DNA of 64,000 nt from Paraburkholderia acidicola (lineage in GTDB: Bacteria; Pseudomonadota; Gammaproteobacteria; Burkholderiales; Burkholderiaceae), in the NCBI RefSeq assembly GCF_002362315.1, contig NZ_MTZV01000006.1, forward strand, positions 1,612,001 to 1,676,000, read 5' to 3'. The translations under genes and the position numbers were made by a program. Numbering within the stretch: the first letter of the stretch is position 1; the number at the start of each line of letters is the position of its first letter. The notes beneath the pieces are model-generated. The model ran no database searches and was not told where the DNA came from. It saw nothing but the letters and a program-made list of their open reading frames with translations. Shown here piece by piece: positions 1 to 8,087 of this stretch.

Positions 1-645
1 GTAACCAGCATGGATCAGGTGAATTGATCTGCCTATCCGGCCAAACTGTCCTCGCATCGCTAGAGCCTCTCTCATCGAGCTGCCCTGTGCGCCGGAGAGC
101 ACACGGAAATACACTTCACGCAGCAACCCTGGACCGAGCACGGCAGCTTCAAGCGGTCGATGCAGTGCCTCGAGAAAACGCAATACGGACGCCTGCATGG
201 CTTCATCCATCGGCGTCGACATCATGCTCTGAGGCGCTTGCACACGCTCCGCTATGCCTTCGCGGTCGATCTGCGCCGCCAGCTCGGCAGCCATTGTGAA
301 ATCGAGGTGCAGATACAGTGCGAGCAGCGGGCGCTGCGGCGTTGCATCGGTTTCCATGCTGAACGGCACCGGCACGGACACGGCGAGGTAGTGGCGCTCA
401 TCGTAGAGATAGAGCTGGTCCCCAAAGTGACCTCGTTTGCGACCCTGGCAAACGATCACGATGCCGGGATCGTACAGTACCGGCGTGCGCGATAGCGCCC
501 GGTTCGAACGCAGGATGCGCACGCTCGGCAATGCCGTCAGGTTGTAGCCCTCCTCGGGCGCCAACGCGCGCAGCAACGCAACCATGCGTTGCTGGCTTTG
601 AGAAGATAGATCCCCGCGCTGGGTATTGATACGCCTTGTGCTCAT
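1..645 (-). CDS. AraC-family regulator, N-terminal part (cut by window edge)
   Basis: Only the first 215 codons lie in the window; the reading frame stays open to base 1, so the C-terminal helix-turn-helix domain is not seen. The visible part matches the cupin-like ligand domain of AraC_N-type regulators, with the typical stretch TPVLYDPGIVIVCQGRKRG near residues 55-73 and a following YLAVSVPVPFSMET segment. The start at 645 is the first ATG in frame. It is divergent from the SDR gene at 740 with 94 bases between the starts, the common layout of an AraC activator and its dehydrogenase target. Assignment as a regulator is by family resemblance; the ligand is unknown. Confidence 0.8.
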   Translation of the reverse strand, partial: MSTRRINTQRGDLSSQSQQRMVALLRALAPEEGYNLTALPSVRILRSNRALSRTPVLYDPGIVIVCQGRKRGHFGDQLYLYDERHYLAVSVPVPFSMETDATPQRPLLALYLHLDFTMAAELAAQIDREGIAERVQAPQSMMSTPMDEAMQASVLRFLEALHRPLEAAVLGPGLLREVYFRVLSGAQGSSMREALAMRGQFGRIGRSIHLIHAGY

Positions 646-739
646 AGTTTTGTGCAATAAATTAAGCGGAATTTGGCTTATTTAGCCATGTTCATCAGAC
701 TAGTATGCACTCTCCAATCAAGTTTCGGGAGAGGTTTCA

Positions 740-1573
740 ATGGCATCCAGCAAAGTTCTGCTCATCACGGGCGTCAGCAGCGGCTTTGGCCGCGCACTTG
801 CAAAAGAAGCGCTGGCGGTGGGTCACAAAGTCGTAGGTACGGTGAGAAGTGCGCAGGCAAAACATGAGTTCGAGTCTTTGCATACGAGCGCTGCCTTTGC
901 GCGTGTACTCGATGTGACCGACTTCGACGCGATCGATCATGTCGTGGCGGAAATCGAGGCAAGCGTGGGACCCGTCGATGTTCTCGTCAACAATGCGGGC
1001 TACGGCCATGAAGGCGTCATGGAGGAATCGCCGCTGTCGGAGATGCGCAGACAGTTCGACGTGAACGTATTCGGTGCGGTCGCCATGATGAAGGCCGTGC
1101 TGCCGTTCATGCGCGAGCGGCGTCGCGGTCACATTCTGAATATCACGTCGATGGGCGGCTACATCACGATGCCGGGCATCGTTTATTACTGCGGGAGCAA
1201 GTTCGCGCTCGAAGGCATCTCCGAGGCACTCGGCAAAGAGGTCAAGCCTTTCGGTATCGCCGTGACTGCGGTGGCGCCGGGTTCGTTTCGTACCGACTGG
1301 GCAGGCCGTTCGATGACGAGAACGCCCCGCTCGATTTCAGACTACGACGACATCTTCGAGCCGATTCGCCAAGCGCGAGAAGAGAAAAGCGGCAAGCAAT
1401 TAGGCGATCCTGCGAAAGCCGCGCGTGCGATGCTTGCTGCAATCGCCTCAGACTACCCGCCCGCGCATCTTTTGCTCGGTAGCGATGCGCTCGGGCTCGT
1501 GCGAGACAAGCTGTCAGCGTTAGAGAATGAAATCGGCGCGTGGCAGGCCGTTACGCTCTCGACGGATGGTTGA
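740..1573 (+). CDS. SDR-family NAD(P)-dependent oxidoreductase
   Basis: A 277-residue classical short-chain dehydrogenase. The N-terminal Rossmann motif is TGVSSGFG (residues about 10-17), followed by the NNAG motif (LVNNAGYG near residue 87). The catalytic pair is Y150-x3-K154 in YCGSK, preceded by the Ser-containing strand NITSMGG. A strong ribosome site GGGAGAGG (727-734) lies five bases before the ATG. The substrate cannot be read from sequence; the variable C-terminal third is of the type seen in oxidoreductases paired with AraC_N regulators, and the divergent regulator supports inducible expression. A GC-rich hairpin follows the stop. Confidence 0.88.
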   Translation: MASSKVLLITGVSSGFGRALAKEALAVGHKVVGTVRSAQAKHEFESLHTSAAFARVLDVTDFDAIDHVVAEIEASVGPVDVLVNNAGYGHEGVMEESPLSEMRRQFDVNVFGAVAMMKAVLPFMRERRRGHILNITSMGGYITMPGIVYYCGSKFALEGISEALGKEVKPFGIAVTAVAPGSFRTDWAGRSMTRTPRSISDYDDIFEPIRQAREEKSGKQLGDPAKAARAMLAAIASDYPPAHLLLGSDALGLVRDKLSALENEIGAWQAVTLSTDG

Positions 1574-1585
1574 AAACGGCCGCGG

Positions 1586-1608
1586 CGGGGACGCTGAACG
1601 GGTCCCCG
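1586..1608 (+). terminator. Hairpin after the SDR gene
   Basis: Arms CGGGGAC and GTCCCCG are fully complementary around a nine-base loop, 12 bases after the SDR stop, followed by GTTATTC. The T-run is weak, so it is a candidate rather than a firm terminator. Confidence 0.45.
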
Positions 1609-2516
1609 GTTATTCACTCACACGTGCATGCCTGCCCTGCAATGCCAGGGCAAATCGCGCTGAGCAGCCGTCACGAGGAACGCCTGCAGTAGAGTAGTAC
1701 CGTCTCGTCAATCTCCGCACCGTGCGCGCGCAATGCCGCAATCAGGTCATCCGGTGCGAATACATATACCATCCTGCGATTGCGCTCCCACCTGTCCGCA
1801 CCCACATCGATAGGTAGCACTCGACACTAAATAGCGCTCCGCTATTCGCGCGCACGCAGCTATCTGTTCGCCACGTTATCAAGGCGACACGTTTCTCCGA
1901 AACGATGTTTCGCAATTGCCATCGGTTGATCGCCACTACATCAGTGCGTCATCGAGTCGGTGCTATTCTCCGGAACGATGTTTCGCCAGGACAGGCGTTG
2001 AGTTGCTAGAAGATGATGACGTTTTGATGCGATCTGCATCGAAAAGAAAAACGCATACAGGATGTTGATTGAGATCCGGCTGACCAGATATCTGCAACGC
2101 ATGATTGTCGGAACCGTCGCGCATCAAACGACAATCCTGCCGATGCCTGCGCACATGAATCCTGGCTACGCACTAGCGATGCTGAATTGCTTTCAGTTGA
2201 TGCACGCGACCAACAAAAAGCACATGATACGTATGGGCAAAACTGATGTGCACGGGCAAAGTTGCACAGCTAGTCGTCACGTCGTTCGACTCATTGATAA
2301 CATAAACCATGCTGATCATATCGGGATGTCCTCGCCTGTCGGCCCTTACCGCAATACAGTCGTAACAAACCAGTAACGCTATTGCAATACGAAGATTGGC
2401 CAAGTGTCCTTTTCATCAACGCCCCGCGATTGAACGAACCGGACGGAGACGAGTACGACACCCGCGAAGAAGGGTGTGTCTCTGCGGCGTTCATTCGTGA
2501 AACAGTACAGGCCACT
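1609..2516. other. Long non-coding or decayed stretch upstream of the first LuxR-type gene
   Basis: No convincing gene is seen. A 33-codon frame on the minus strand (1671-1772, beginning MVYVFAPDDLIAALRAHG) reads like protein but is too short to assign and may be a relic. Two copies of a CGRAACGATGTTTCG element sit at 1898-1912 and 1971-1985. The open frame that reaches 2382 upstream of the regulator is probably not translated, because the paralogue downstream starts at the position equivalent to 2517. Confidence 0.5.
1898..1985. repeat. Pair of near-identical 15-bp elements, one a perfect inverted repeat
   Basis: CGAAACGATGTTTCG (1898-1912) has six-base arms CGAAAC and GTTTCG around GAT. 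A copy with one change, CGGAACGATGTTTCG, lies at 1971-1985; both are preceded by TTCTC. The 73-bp spacing is seven helical turns, so paired protein binding is possible. No regulator can be assigned. Confidence 0.35.
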
Positions 2517-3281
2517 ATGCGCGACAGCATCGTACAACTCGGAAGAGTGATTTCTAACGTAGGTACGACCAGGTTCTTTCCAGCCATGAAGCGGTTCATC
2601 GGCGACACGGTCGCGATCGATGCCATGCACGTGTCGATCTGGAACAGCGACGAGCAGCGCGGTCGCTTCATCGATGGATTTGCGGTTCATGGCTCCGCGC
2701 TGCATGGCGCCGATATGCGCGATCATCTTCCCGAGCCGTTGATGGCGGAGATTCTCGATCTGAACGGCCCGCAGGTCCTCCACGTGCAGCCGCAGGCAGC
2801 CAGTGCGACCGATTTGATATCGCCCATGTATCGATGTCTCATGTTGATGCGACGATTCAATTCGCATTTCATCATCGTGCTGCAACGAAACGCGGAACGC
2901 GGCGATTTCCGCCCGGATGAACTGACATCGCTCGGCGATCTGTCATTGGTGTTGTTGCCGCTCGTCGAGCAGCACACGTCGCCGCAACCGCCCGCCCCGA
3001 TCGACGACACGCCCGCGATCACCGCTGCCGACACGTTGTTGCCGGACAGCAGCGTCGCCACGCTTTCACAGACCTTTCTGACGCGCCTCGAGCAGAGGCA
3101 CATCACGCTGTCTTCACGCGAGCAACAGGTCTGCATCCTGATCCTCTCGGGGCACACGCTGCCCTCGATCTGCGAGGAACTGAACCTCAGGGCGAGCACG
3201 GTAGAAACCTATCTAAAACGTGCGCGCATCAAACTTGGACTCAGCGGACGTCACGGCCTGTCGCGCTGGATGATCGAATAG
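2517..3281 (+). CDS. LuxR-type HTH transcriptional regulator (paralogue A)
   Basis: The C-terminal 60 residues form a LuxR-type helix-turn-helix: LSSREQQVCILILSGHTLPS, then a recognition helix in LRASTVETYLKRARIKLGLSG. The N-terminal 170 residues look like a GAF/PAS-like sensing module but show no AHL-binding signature. The frame is open from 2382 (TTG), but MRDSIVQLGRVISNVG from the ATG at 2517 aligns without gaps to the start of the paralogue at 4258, so 2517 is preferred (254 residues); no clear ribosome site is seen at either. The signal sensed and the targets are unknown. Confidence 0.72.
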   Translation: MRDSIVQLGRVISNVGTTRFFPAMKRFIGDTVAIDAMHVSIWNSDEQRGRFIDGFAVHGSALHGADMRDHLPEPLMAEILDLNGPQVLHVQPQAASATDLISPMYRCLMLMRRFNSHFIIVLQRNAERGDFRPDELTSLGDLSLVLLPLVEQHTSPQPPAPIDDTPAITAADTLLPDSSVATLSQTFLTRLEQRHITLSSREQQVCILILSGHTLPSICEELNLRASTVETYLKRARIKLGLSGRHGLSRWMIE

Positions 3282-3292
3282 GATCGCGGCAC

Positions 3293-3315
3293 GATCGGTC
3301 GTTCTATGACCGATC
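3293..3315 (+). terminator. Inverted repeat after LuxR paralogue A
   Basis: GATCGGTC and GACCGATC form a perfect eight-base stem around a seven-base loop, 12 bases after the stop. No T-run follows, so it may be a terminator, an RNA-stabilising hairpin or an operator. Confidence 0.4.
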
Positions 3316-4257
3316 CCGCCATGCAAAAACGCCATTCGTACTAACAGCAAGGAGACGCGGTGGACTGCCGCGGTCTCTTCGGACTGGCGCGGCTATCGAA
3401 ATGCATCGGGCATTTCACCAGAGCGGATTTTATGCTCCACCTCGAAGATTAACTAATAATTATCATAGTTTTTCAATGATTAATAATCGGCCAGATTAAC
3501 TATCTGACGCCAATTGGATGTCGGACCATCTGCGCTGCCACTCCGGATGATTGAATGGATATGCACCCGTCATTACTTCACTCGCGGGGCCGTTATATTC
3601 ATGACAAAATCCTGTTTTCAGCATATATTACCCACTGATCAGATCCCCCTCTTGCAAGATTTGCCGGCTTCCCGATTCACGGAAGATGCAAAAATTTCTC
3701 TGGGTGGTTTGTCGATTTTCATCGAACTTTCGCCCGATACATGGTATGTGCTGAATGTCGATTTCCACAGTTATTATGCACATGGCATTGAATAACACCA
3801 GTCAAATCCATTTTGAATTGTCTGAATGATTTTGTAATTTTTCGGAACTTGCGAAATGAATTGTCATTAGGTTATTTATGGTAATCGATTAAGATTTTAA
3901 ATGAGAAAATATCGAGTCACTTGACGTATCATCACTTCCGGCCAACAAGACTCGTGTTATCGCCGTGTATTCGTCGGTGCTGGATCCGGCAAGGCTTTGC
4001 GACTCACCCCGTCGATACCAGCAATCGTTCCTGAAAGCCCTGAACCACAATACGAAACGCCGGAATCGAATCGCCGGCGCGGCATCGCCTTACCCACGTA
4101 CCCTGATATTCACTGATAGCAATATGAAAGATTCGAAAGCATTTCGATAACTCACTTTCAACGTCCATTAGCGTCGAAACATCGGCGTAAGAGTCAGTGA
4201 GCAGCGAGATCATTTTCCCGGTGACAAGCAGGTCGTGTAGATTTCGAGGAGTTCGAA
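3316..4257. other. AT-rich spacer between the two LuxR paralogues
   Basis: Base composition drops clearly here compared with the flanking genes, with runs such as TTAACTAATAATTATCATAG near 3450-3470 and AT-rich sequence at 3820-3910. Apart from the doubtful small frame at 3601 and an unassigned 69-codon minus-strand frame (4004-4213), nothing gene-like is seen. The low GC suggests horizontally acquired sequence or a long regulatory region. Confidence 0.5.
3601..3795 (+). CDS. Hypothetical small protein
   Basis: A 64-codon frame beginning MTKSCFQHILPTDQ in the AT-rich spacer. It has a plausible hydrophobic pattern (GGLSIFIELSPDTWYVLNVD) but no domain I recognise, no clear ribosome site and no partner gene. 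An in-frame start further upstream at 3514 would give 93 residues. It may be a relic or chance frame. Confidence 0.25.
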   Translation: MTKSCFQHILPTDQIPLLQDLPASRFTEDAKISLGGLSIFIELSPDTWYVLNVDFHSYYAHGIE

Positions 4258-5064
4258 TTGAACGGTTTTTTTGCGAAGATGGGACAGGTGATCACCGACA
4301 GCGGGACGGATAACTTCGTAGCTGGTGTACACAGACTGATCAACGACTACGTACCGGTCGACGTGACCGAGGCGACGAACTGGATTATCGACAAGACGAA
4401 CAAAAACGTGGCCACGATTCAGCGCCTGGGCACGTGGGGCGCGGCTGCCAACCAGTTTAGCTTCGACCACGAGTCGCGCCAGTCGTGTGAAGACAGACCC
4501 GAATCGTCAATATTGAGCAGAATCGTTAACTCAGAAGATTCTCAGTTGATTCACTTAAAACCGCGCACCGTGTCTCATGACACTCGCGAGAATTCTTCGG
4601 GTATCGTTTATCAATGCATTCTCCTCTCTCATCAAGATAATAGACGACACGTCATTTCATTATCCCGGGCAGCGCAACCGCGAGATTTTTCGTTGCAGGA
4701 ATTATCGGTATTAAAACAACTTTCCGATGCAATTCTGCCGGCAGTCGGATATCACGCTCGCAGAAGAATTCGGGAGCCGAAGCGTGATGGATTAATTGCC
4801 GCTGCGACGGGAGCCGCGGAAAACCATGCAATGCAGTTACAGCGAAACTTCGACGAGCGTCTGAATGAGATGGGCGTCGTGCTGTCGAGCCGGGAGTATC
4901 AGGTCTGCCTCGCGCATCTACTGGGCAACACGTTGCCGGCTATCGCCCGTCAGCTCAGCGTACAGGAAAGCACCGCGGCGACGTATTTCAAGCGGGCAGG
5001 CATCAAGCTGAATCTGAGCGGCCGGCACGGATTTGCGAAGTGGATGCTCGGCACTGCGTCCTAG
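4258..5064 (+). CDS. LuxR-type HTH transcriptional regulator (paralogue B)
   Basis: A 268-residue homologue of the protein encoded at 2517, in the same orientation. The start is TTG, supported by AGGAG about eight bases upstream and by co-linear alignment of its first residues (NGFFAKMGQVITDSG) with paralogue A. The HTH region LSSREYQVCLAHLLGNTLPA continues to YFKRAGIKLNLSGRHGFAKW; the last dozen residues are almost the same in both copies, whereas the N-terminal sensing halves differ much more. This suggests a duplicated regulator keeping its DNA target while changing its input. No cognate signal synthase is nearby. Confidence 0.75.
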   Translation: MNGFFAKMGQVITDSGTDNFVAGVHRLINDYVPVDVTEATNWIIDKTNKNVATIQRLGTWGAAANQFSFDHESRQSCEDRPESSILSRIVNSEDSQLIHLKPRTVSHDTRENSSGIVYQCILLSHQDNRRHVISLSRAAQPRDFSLQELSVLKQLSDAILPAVGYHARRRIREPKRDGLIAAATGAAENHAMQLQRNFDERLNEMGVVLSSREYQVCLAHLLGNTLPAIARQLSVQESTAATYFKRAGIKLNLSGRHGFAKWMLGTAS

Positions 5065-5576
5065 CGGTGGGAGCAGGCCTGGGGCCGAGGTTCATCGCCG
5101 GATAGAGGCCCGTACATCGTCGCCATCCCCCATGTCGTCCCACTCGTTGTAAGTGGCGTCGACCTCGCTATGCCCTTCTGAAATGCCGCAATTGTTGCAG
5201 CATTCAATTGTTAAAAAGCCTTCAAGCGACCTTTCAATTTATCCAGAAAGGCTTAATGAAAAAGGCTGCCCGGGCTCTGAAATACTTTTGCTCCGACGAC
5301 AAACAATTATTCATTCGCGCGCCGCAACAATAATCCGCTGCCTTTACGCGCCGAATCGCGCTACCCGTTTCGGCCGTCAGTACTTCTCGCCACAATGAAA
5401 AATGCGCGGGCCGAGAGGAATCAAACGGTCCCGGCAAGCTGCTCACGAGAAAAACTCCCGCCTCGCTGTAATAACCGCCCCTCCAGCTCCGACGAACGGC
5501 ATGGGAATGCACGATGCAGCCACCCTGGCATCGCCCTCCTGTTTCTTTGCCAATGCCCACGAGGAGCCCCCTGCGC
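5065..5576. other. Spacer between LuxR paralogue B and the DoxX gene, with a possible relic
   Basis: No complete gene is seen. On the minus strand, about 5090-5257 reads as a protein-like tail containing ECCNNCG and then HSEVDATYNEWDDMGDGDD before a stop, but no start codon or partner is present, so it may be the 3' relic of a lost gene. The rest shows no clear feature. Confidence 0.35.
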
Positions 5577-6086
5577 ATGAACACCGTACGTTGTCTGTTT
5601 CGTCTAGTCGATTCCGCCACACTGGCCAACCGTTGGGGGCTCGCGCGATGGGCGCCGTTGCCATTGCGGCTGATCGTCGGATATGGATTTATTGCGCATG
5701 GCTACGCGAAGATCATCAAGGATCCCGAGAGCTTCGCCGCGATTCTGCACGCGCTCGGCGTGCCGGCCGCACACCTGATGGCGTGGGCGACGATTGTCAT
5801 CGAACTGCTCGGCGGCACGGCCATTCTGGCGGGAGCATTCGTACCGCTCGCGGCTGTGCCGATGATCGTGGTGCTGGCTGTCGCCATCTTCACGGTACAT
5901 CTGCCGTTCGGGTTCACATCGATCAAGCTGATGGCGGTGACCAGCGCGGGCCCGCAGTTCGGCCGGCCCGGCTATGAAACGGACCTGCTCTATATTGCCT
6001 GCCTTGTCGCGCTGGTTTTCGGTGGCTCGGGCCCGTTCTCGGTTGATGGTTGGCTACACGGTCGCAAGGTAACGAGAGGGGAATGA
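5577..6086 (+). CDS. DoxX-family membrane protein
   Basis: A 169-residue protein of the DoxX family (small four-helix membrane proteins, often linked to redox or thiol stress). It shows LPLRLIVGYGFIAHGYAKI near the N terminus, hydrophobic segments at roughly residues 35-55, 75-100, 100-120 and 140-160, and the conserved G-E-type second helix (VIELLGGTAILAG). The ATG at 5577 has GAGGAG ten bases upstream; the open frame extends to 5514 but lacks such a site. It stands alone, convergent with the exporter at 6135. A specific function cannot be given. Confidence 0.75.
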   Translation: MNTVRCLFRLVDSATLANRWGLARWAPLPLRLIVGYGFIAHGYAKIIKDPESFAAILHALGVPAAHLMAWATIVIELLGGTAILAGAFVPLAAVPMIVVLAVAIFTVHLPFGFTSIKLMAVTSAGPQFGRPGYETDLLYIACLVALVFGGSGPFSVDGWLHGRKVTRGE

Positions 6087-6134
6087 AGCGCCCGCGTGGC
6101 GTAACCTGCGCCAGGTCGACCGAAGGTTACGCGC

Positions 6135-7397
6135 TTACGCCACCTCGCCGCTGCGGCAAACGACCGCCTCGGGCTGCACTTGCGCGAGATGTCGCAGCAG
6201 CTTCGTCACCATCCCGACCACGGTCAGCGCGAGAATCACGAAGAACCCCGCGAGCGGCGTCAGCACCTGTATCGACACGAACCCAGCCAGCCCCATCATC
6301 GCCGACGACACAAGCAACAGCGCACACCCCAGAATCGCGCTCGTCAGCCCCGCGATATGCGGAAACAGCGAATTGCCCTTGGCCATCAGGGTCGGATACA
6401 TCGCCCCGGCGCAGAACCCCATCACGAGCACGGGGGTGGCGAGTGTCCAGACACGCAGGCCGACCGTCAGCGCAAGCACCAGCATCGCGATCGACGCCGC
6501 GGCCATCACGCGCGCACCGATACGCAGCCGCTGCTCGGCGCTCGGCAGGCGCGCGCTGTGTATGCGATTCGACAGACCGCCCAGGAAGTACATCAAGCCG
6601 ATGCCGAGCGCGAGATAGGCGAAGAAGGTGGGCGGCTCGTGCAAGGTGTTCTGCACCATGAACGGTCCGACGATGTTGAACACCAGCAGGATGCTGTAGC
6701 ACAGCCCTTGCGCGAGGAAGCAGCTCTGGAACACCGGGCTCGAGAGCACCTTGCCCGCGTTCGTCAGCAGCGTACGCAGTTCGAGATGCACTGGCCGCGG
6801 CAAGGTCTCGCGATAGCGCCAGACCAGCGCCCACATCACCAGCGAATAGACGAGCAGGAAGACCAGGCAGGACTTCCAGCCGAACCACGTTTGCAGATGG
6901 GCGCCGATCACCGGCGCGACAATCGGCGCGAGCCCCCATGCAATCGCCATGTACGTGAACGCATGGATCAGCGCCTGCCCGGAGAAGGAATCGGTGATGA
7001 TCGCCTTCGCGAGCAGGTTGGTGGCGGCAATACCGAAGCCCTGCAAACAACGCGCGAGCAGGAACGTTTCAAGATTCGGCGCGGCAAGCGACAGCACGCA
7101 GCCGATCGTGAATATTACGAGGCCGAAAGCCAGCACGGGCTTGCGGCCATATGCGTCGGCTACAGGCCCGAAGACAAGCTGGCCGAGCGCGTAAGCGGCC
7201 ATATAGCCGGACACGCTCGACTGGATCGCCTGAGGCGATGTCGCAAAGAAACGCGCCATGGCGGGGAGCGCGGGCACGTAAATGTCGATCGCGAGCTGCC
7301 CCGCAGAGGCAAACAGACAGATCAGGAATAACAGGAAGCGCGGCGAATTCGGCGCGCGCGCAGGAGTCAGCGCGTGCTCAGGGACAGTGTGGTTCAT
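6135..7397 (-). CDS. MFS drug exporter, Bcr/CflA type
   Basis: A 420-residue, 12-helix major facilitator. The region after helix 1 (IDIYVPALPAMARFF) and motif A-like GPVADAYGRKPVL identify the DHA1 Bcr/CflA branch, whose members export drugs and small metabolites by proton antiport. The start at 7397 (MNHTVPEH) is chosen because the first helix begins about 20 residues later, as usual; the open frame to 7520 would add an arginine-rich leader unlike the family. No clear ribosome site is visible. It stands alone with no local regulator, so the substrate is unknown. Confidence 0.82.
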   Translation of the reverse strand: MNHTVPEHALTPARAPNSPRFLLFLICLFASAGQLAIDIYVPALPAMARFFATSPQAIQSSVSGYMAAYALGQLVFGPVADAYGRKPVLAFGLVIFTIGCVLSLAAPNLETFLLARCLQGFGIAATNLLAKAIITDSFSGQALIHAFTYMAIAWGLAPIVAPVIGAHLQTWFGWKSCLVFLLVYSLVMWALVWRYRETLPRPVHLELRTLLTNAGKVLSSPVFQSCFLAQGLCYSILLVFNIVGPFMVQNTLHEPPTFFAYLALGIGLMYFLGGLSNRIHSARLPSAEQRLRIGARVMAAASIAMLVLALTVGLRVWTLATPVLVMGFCAGAMYPTLMAKGNSLFPHIAGLTSAILGCALLLVSSAMMGLAGFVSIQVLTPLAGFFVILALTVVGMVTKLLRHLAQVQPEAVVCRSGEVA

Positions 7398-7569
7398 GAC
7401 AGCTTGAAGAGGCGGATTCGGGGGACGTGCATGGTTCGCTGCGAGGGACCACAGCGTGTATGTGGCGTCATCTATGCGTATTGTGCCTGTTATCGCGTGA
7501 TGGCGCGTTCGTCCCGGCAAGTGCTGGGGTTACTGTTCAGACGGTGTCGCTGCGTGCGTGGCTGGTGAT

Positions 7570-7645
7570 TCAGTAGTGGTAGCGGCACGAGATAACGTTG
7601 AGTTGCGGGCCGGCGATTTCGTAAACATGATGTTCAAGGCACCGC
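7570..7645 (-). pseudogene. yoeB: YoeB toxin relic (3' end only)
   Basis: Directly after the YefM stop, the minus strand encodes VYEIAGPQLNVISCRYHY and a stop. This is the C-terminal end of YoeB-type mRNA-cleaving toxins, including the terminal His-Tyr pair that belongs to the active site. Only about 22 codons remain and no start lies in frame, so roughly the first three quarters of the toxin gene has been lost. Recognition rests on the distinctive tail and on its position after a YefM antitoxin. Confidence 0.75.
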
Positions 7646-7906
7646 TCATTTGCCACCTTCCACCAGCTTGCGGGGCTTGACCTTGCTCGCCCGTGCTTGC
7701 GCGATAGAGCGCTCCAGATGGGCAACGTTGGCTGGGGAGCGCAGCAGGTGAACAGTTTCCATCAGGCTGTCGTAATGCGATTGCGACATGACGATCGCAT
7801 TGGGCGCGTCGCGCCGGGTGATGAGCGTAACGCCCATGTCATCGACGACCTGATCAATGACGCTCTTTAAGTTCGCTCGTGCGTCGGTGAACGGAATGGT
7901 GCGCAT
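7646..7906 (-). CDS. yefM: YefM-type antitoxin (Phd/YefM family), orphan
   Basis: An 86-residue Phd/YefM antitoxin: MRTIPFTDARANLKSVIDQV at the N terminus forms the DNA-binding fold, and ITRRDAPNAIVMSQSHYDSL is the family core. The C-terminal toxin-wrapping segment is present (LLRSPANVAHLERSIAQA). GGGGAG sits five bases before the ATG at 7906; the longer frame to 7981 lacks support. The antitoxin is complete but its YoeB partner is reduced to a tail, so it can no longer form a working toxin-antitoxin pair here. It may still repress its own promoter or neutralise a homologue elsewhere. Confidence 0.85.
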   Translation of the reverse strand: MRTIPFTDARANLKSVIDQVVDDMGVTLITRRDAPNAIVMSQSHYDSLMETVHLLRSPANVAHLERSIAQARASKVKPRKLVEGGK

Positions 7907-8087
7907 GGGCTCCCCTCGATGGATAACATGTACCGCAGCAGGTACAACTCTATCGCACCGCCATTGACATGCACGGCACATGGTACATGTGTGTCATTCC
8001 GTTAGCCCTTGAGCAGGTGTTGCCACGACGCGCTAAACGCACTCGCACGACGACACGTCCATTCGAGCCTTCACTCCGTTCATCAAC

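Noticed and set aside
2062..2376. A 104-codon plus-strand frame upstream of LuxR paralogue A
   Set aside because: No ribosome site, no domain, and its sequence looks random; the region also holds repeated operator-like elements.
2382..2516. N-terminal extension of LuxR paralogue A from the TTG at 2382
   Set aside because: Paralogue B starts at the position equivalent to 2517, and the extension has no counterpart or ribosome site.
6180..7331. A 383-codon plus-strand frame over the Bcr/CflA exporter
   Set aside because: It is very rich in Arg, Gln and His and antisense to a clear 12-helix transporter.
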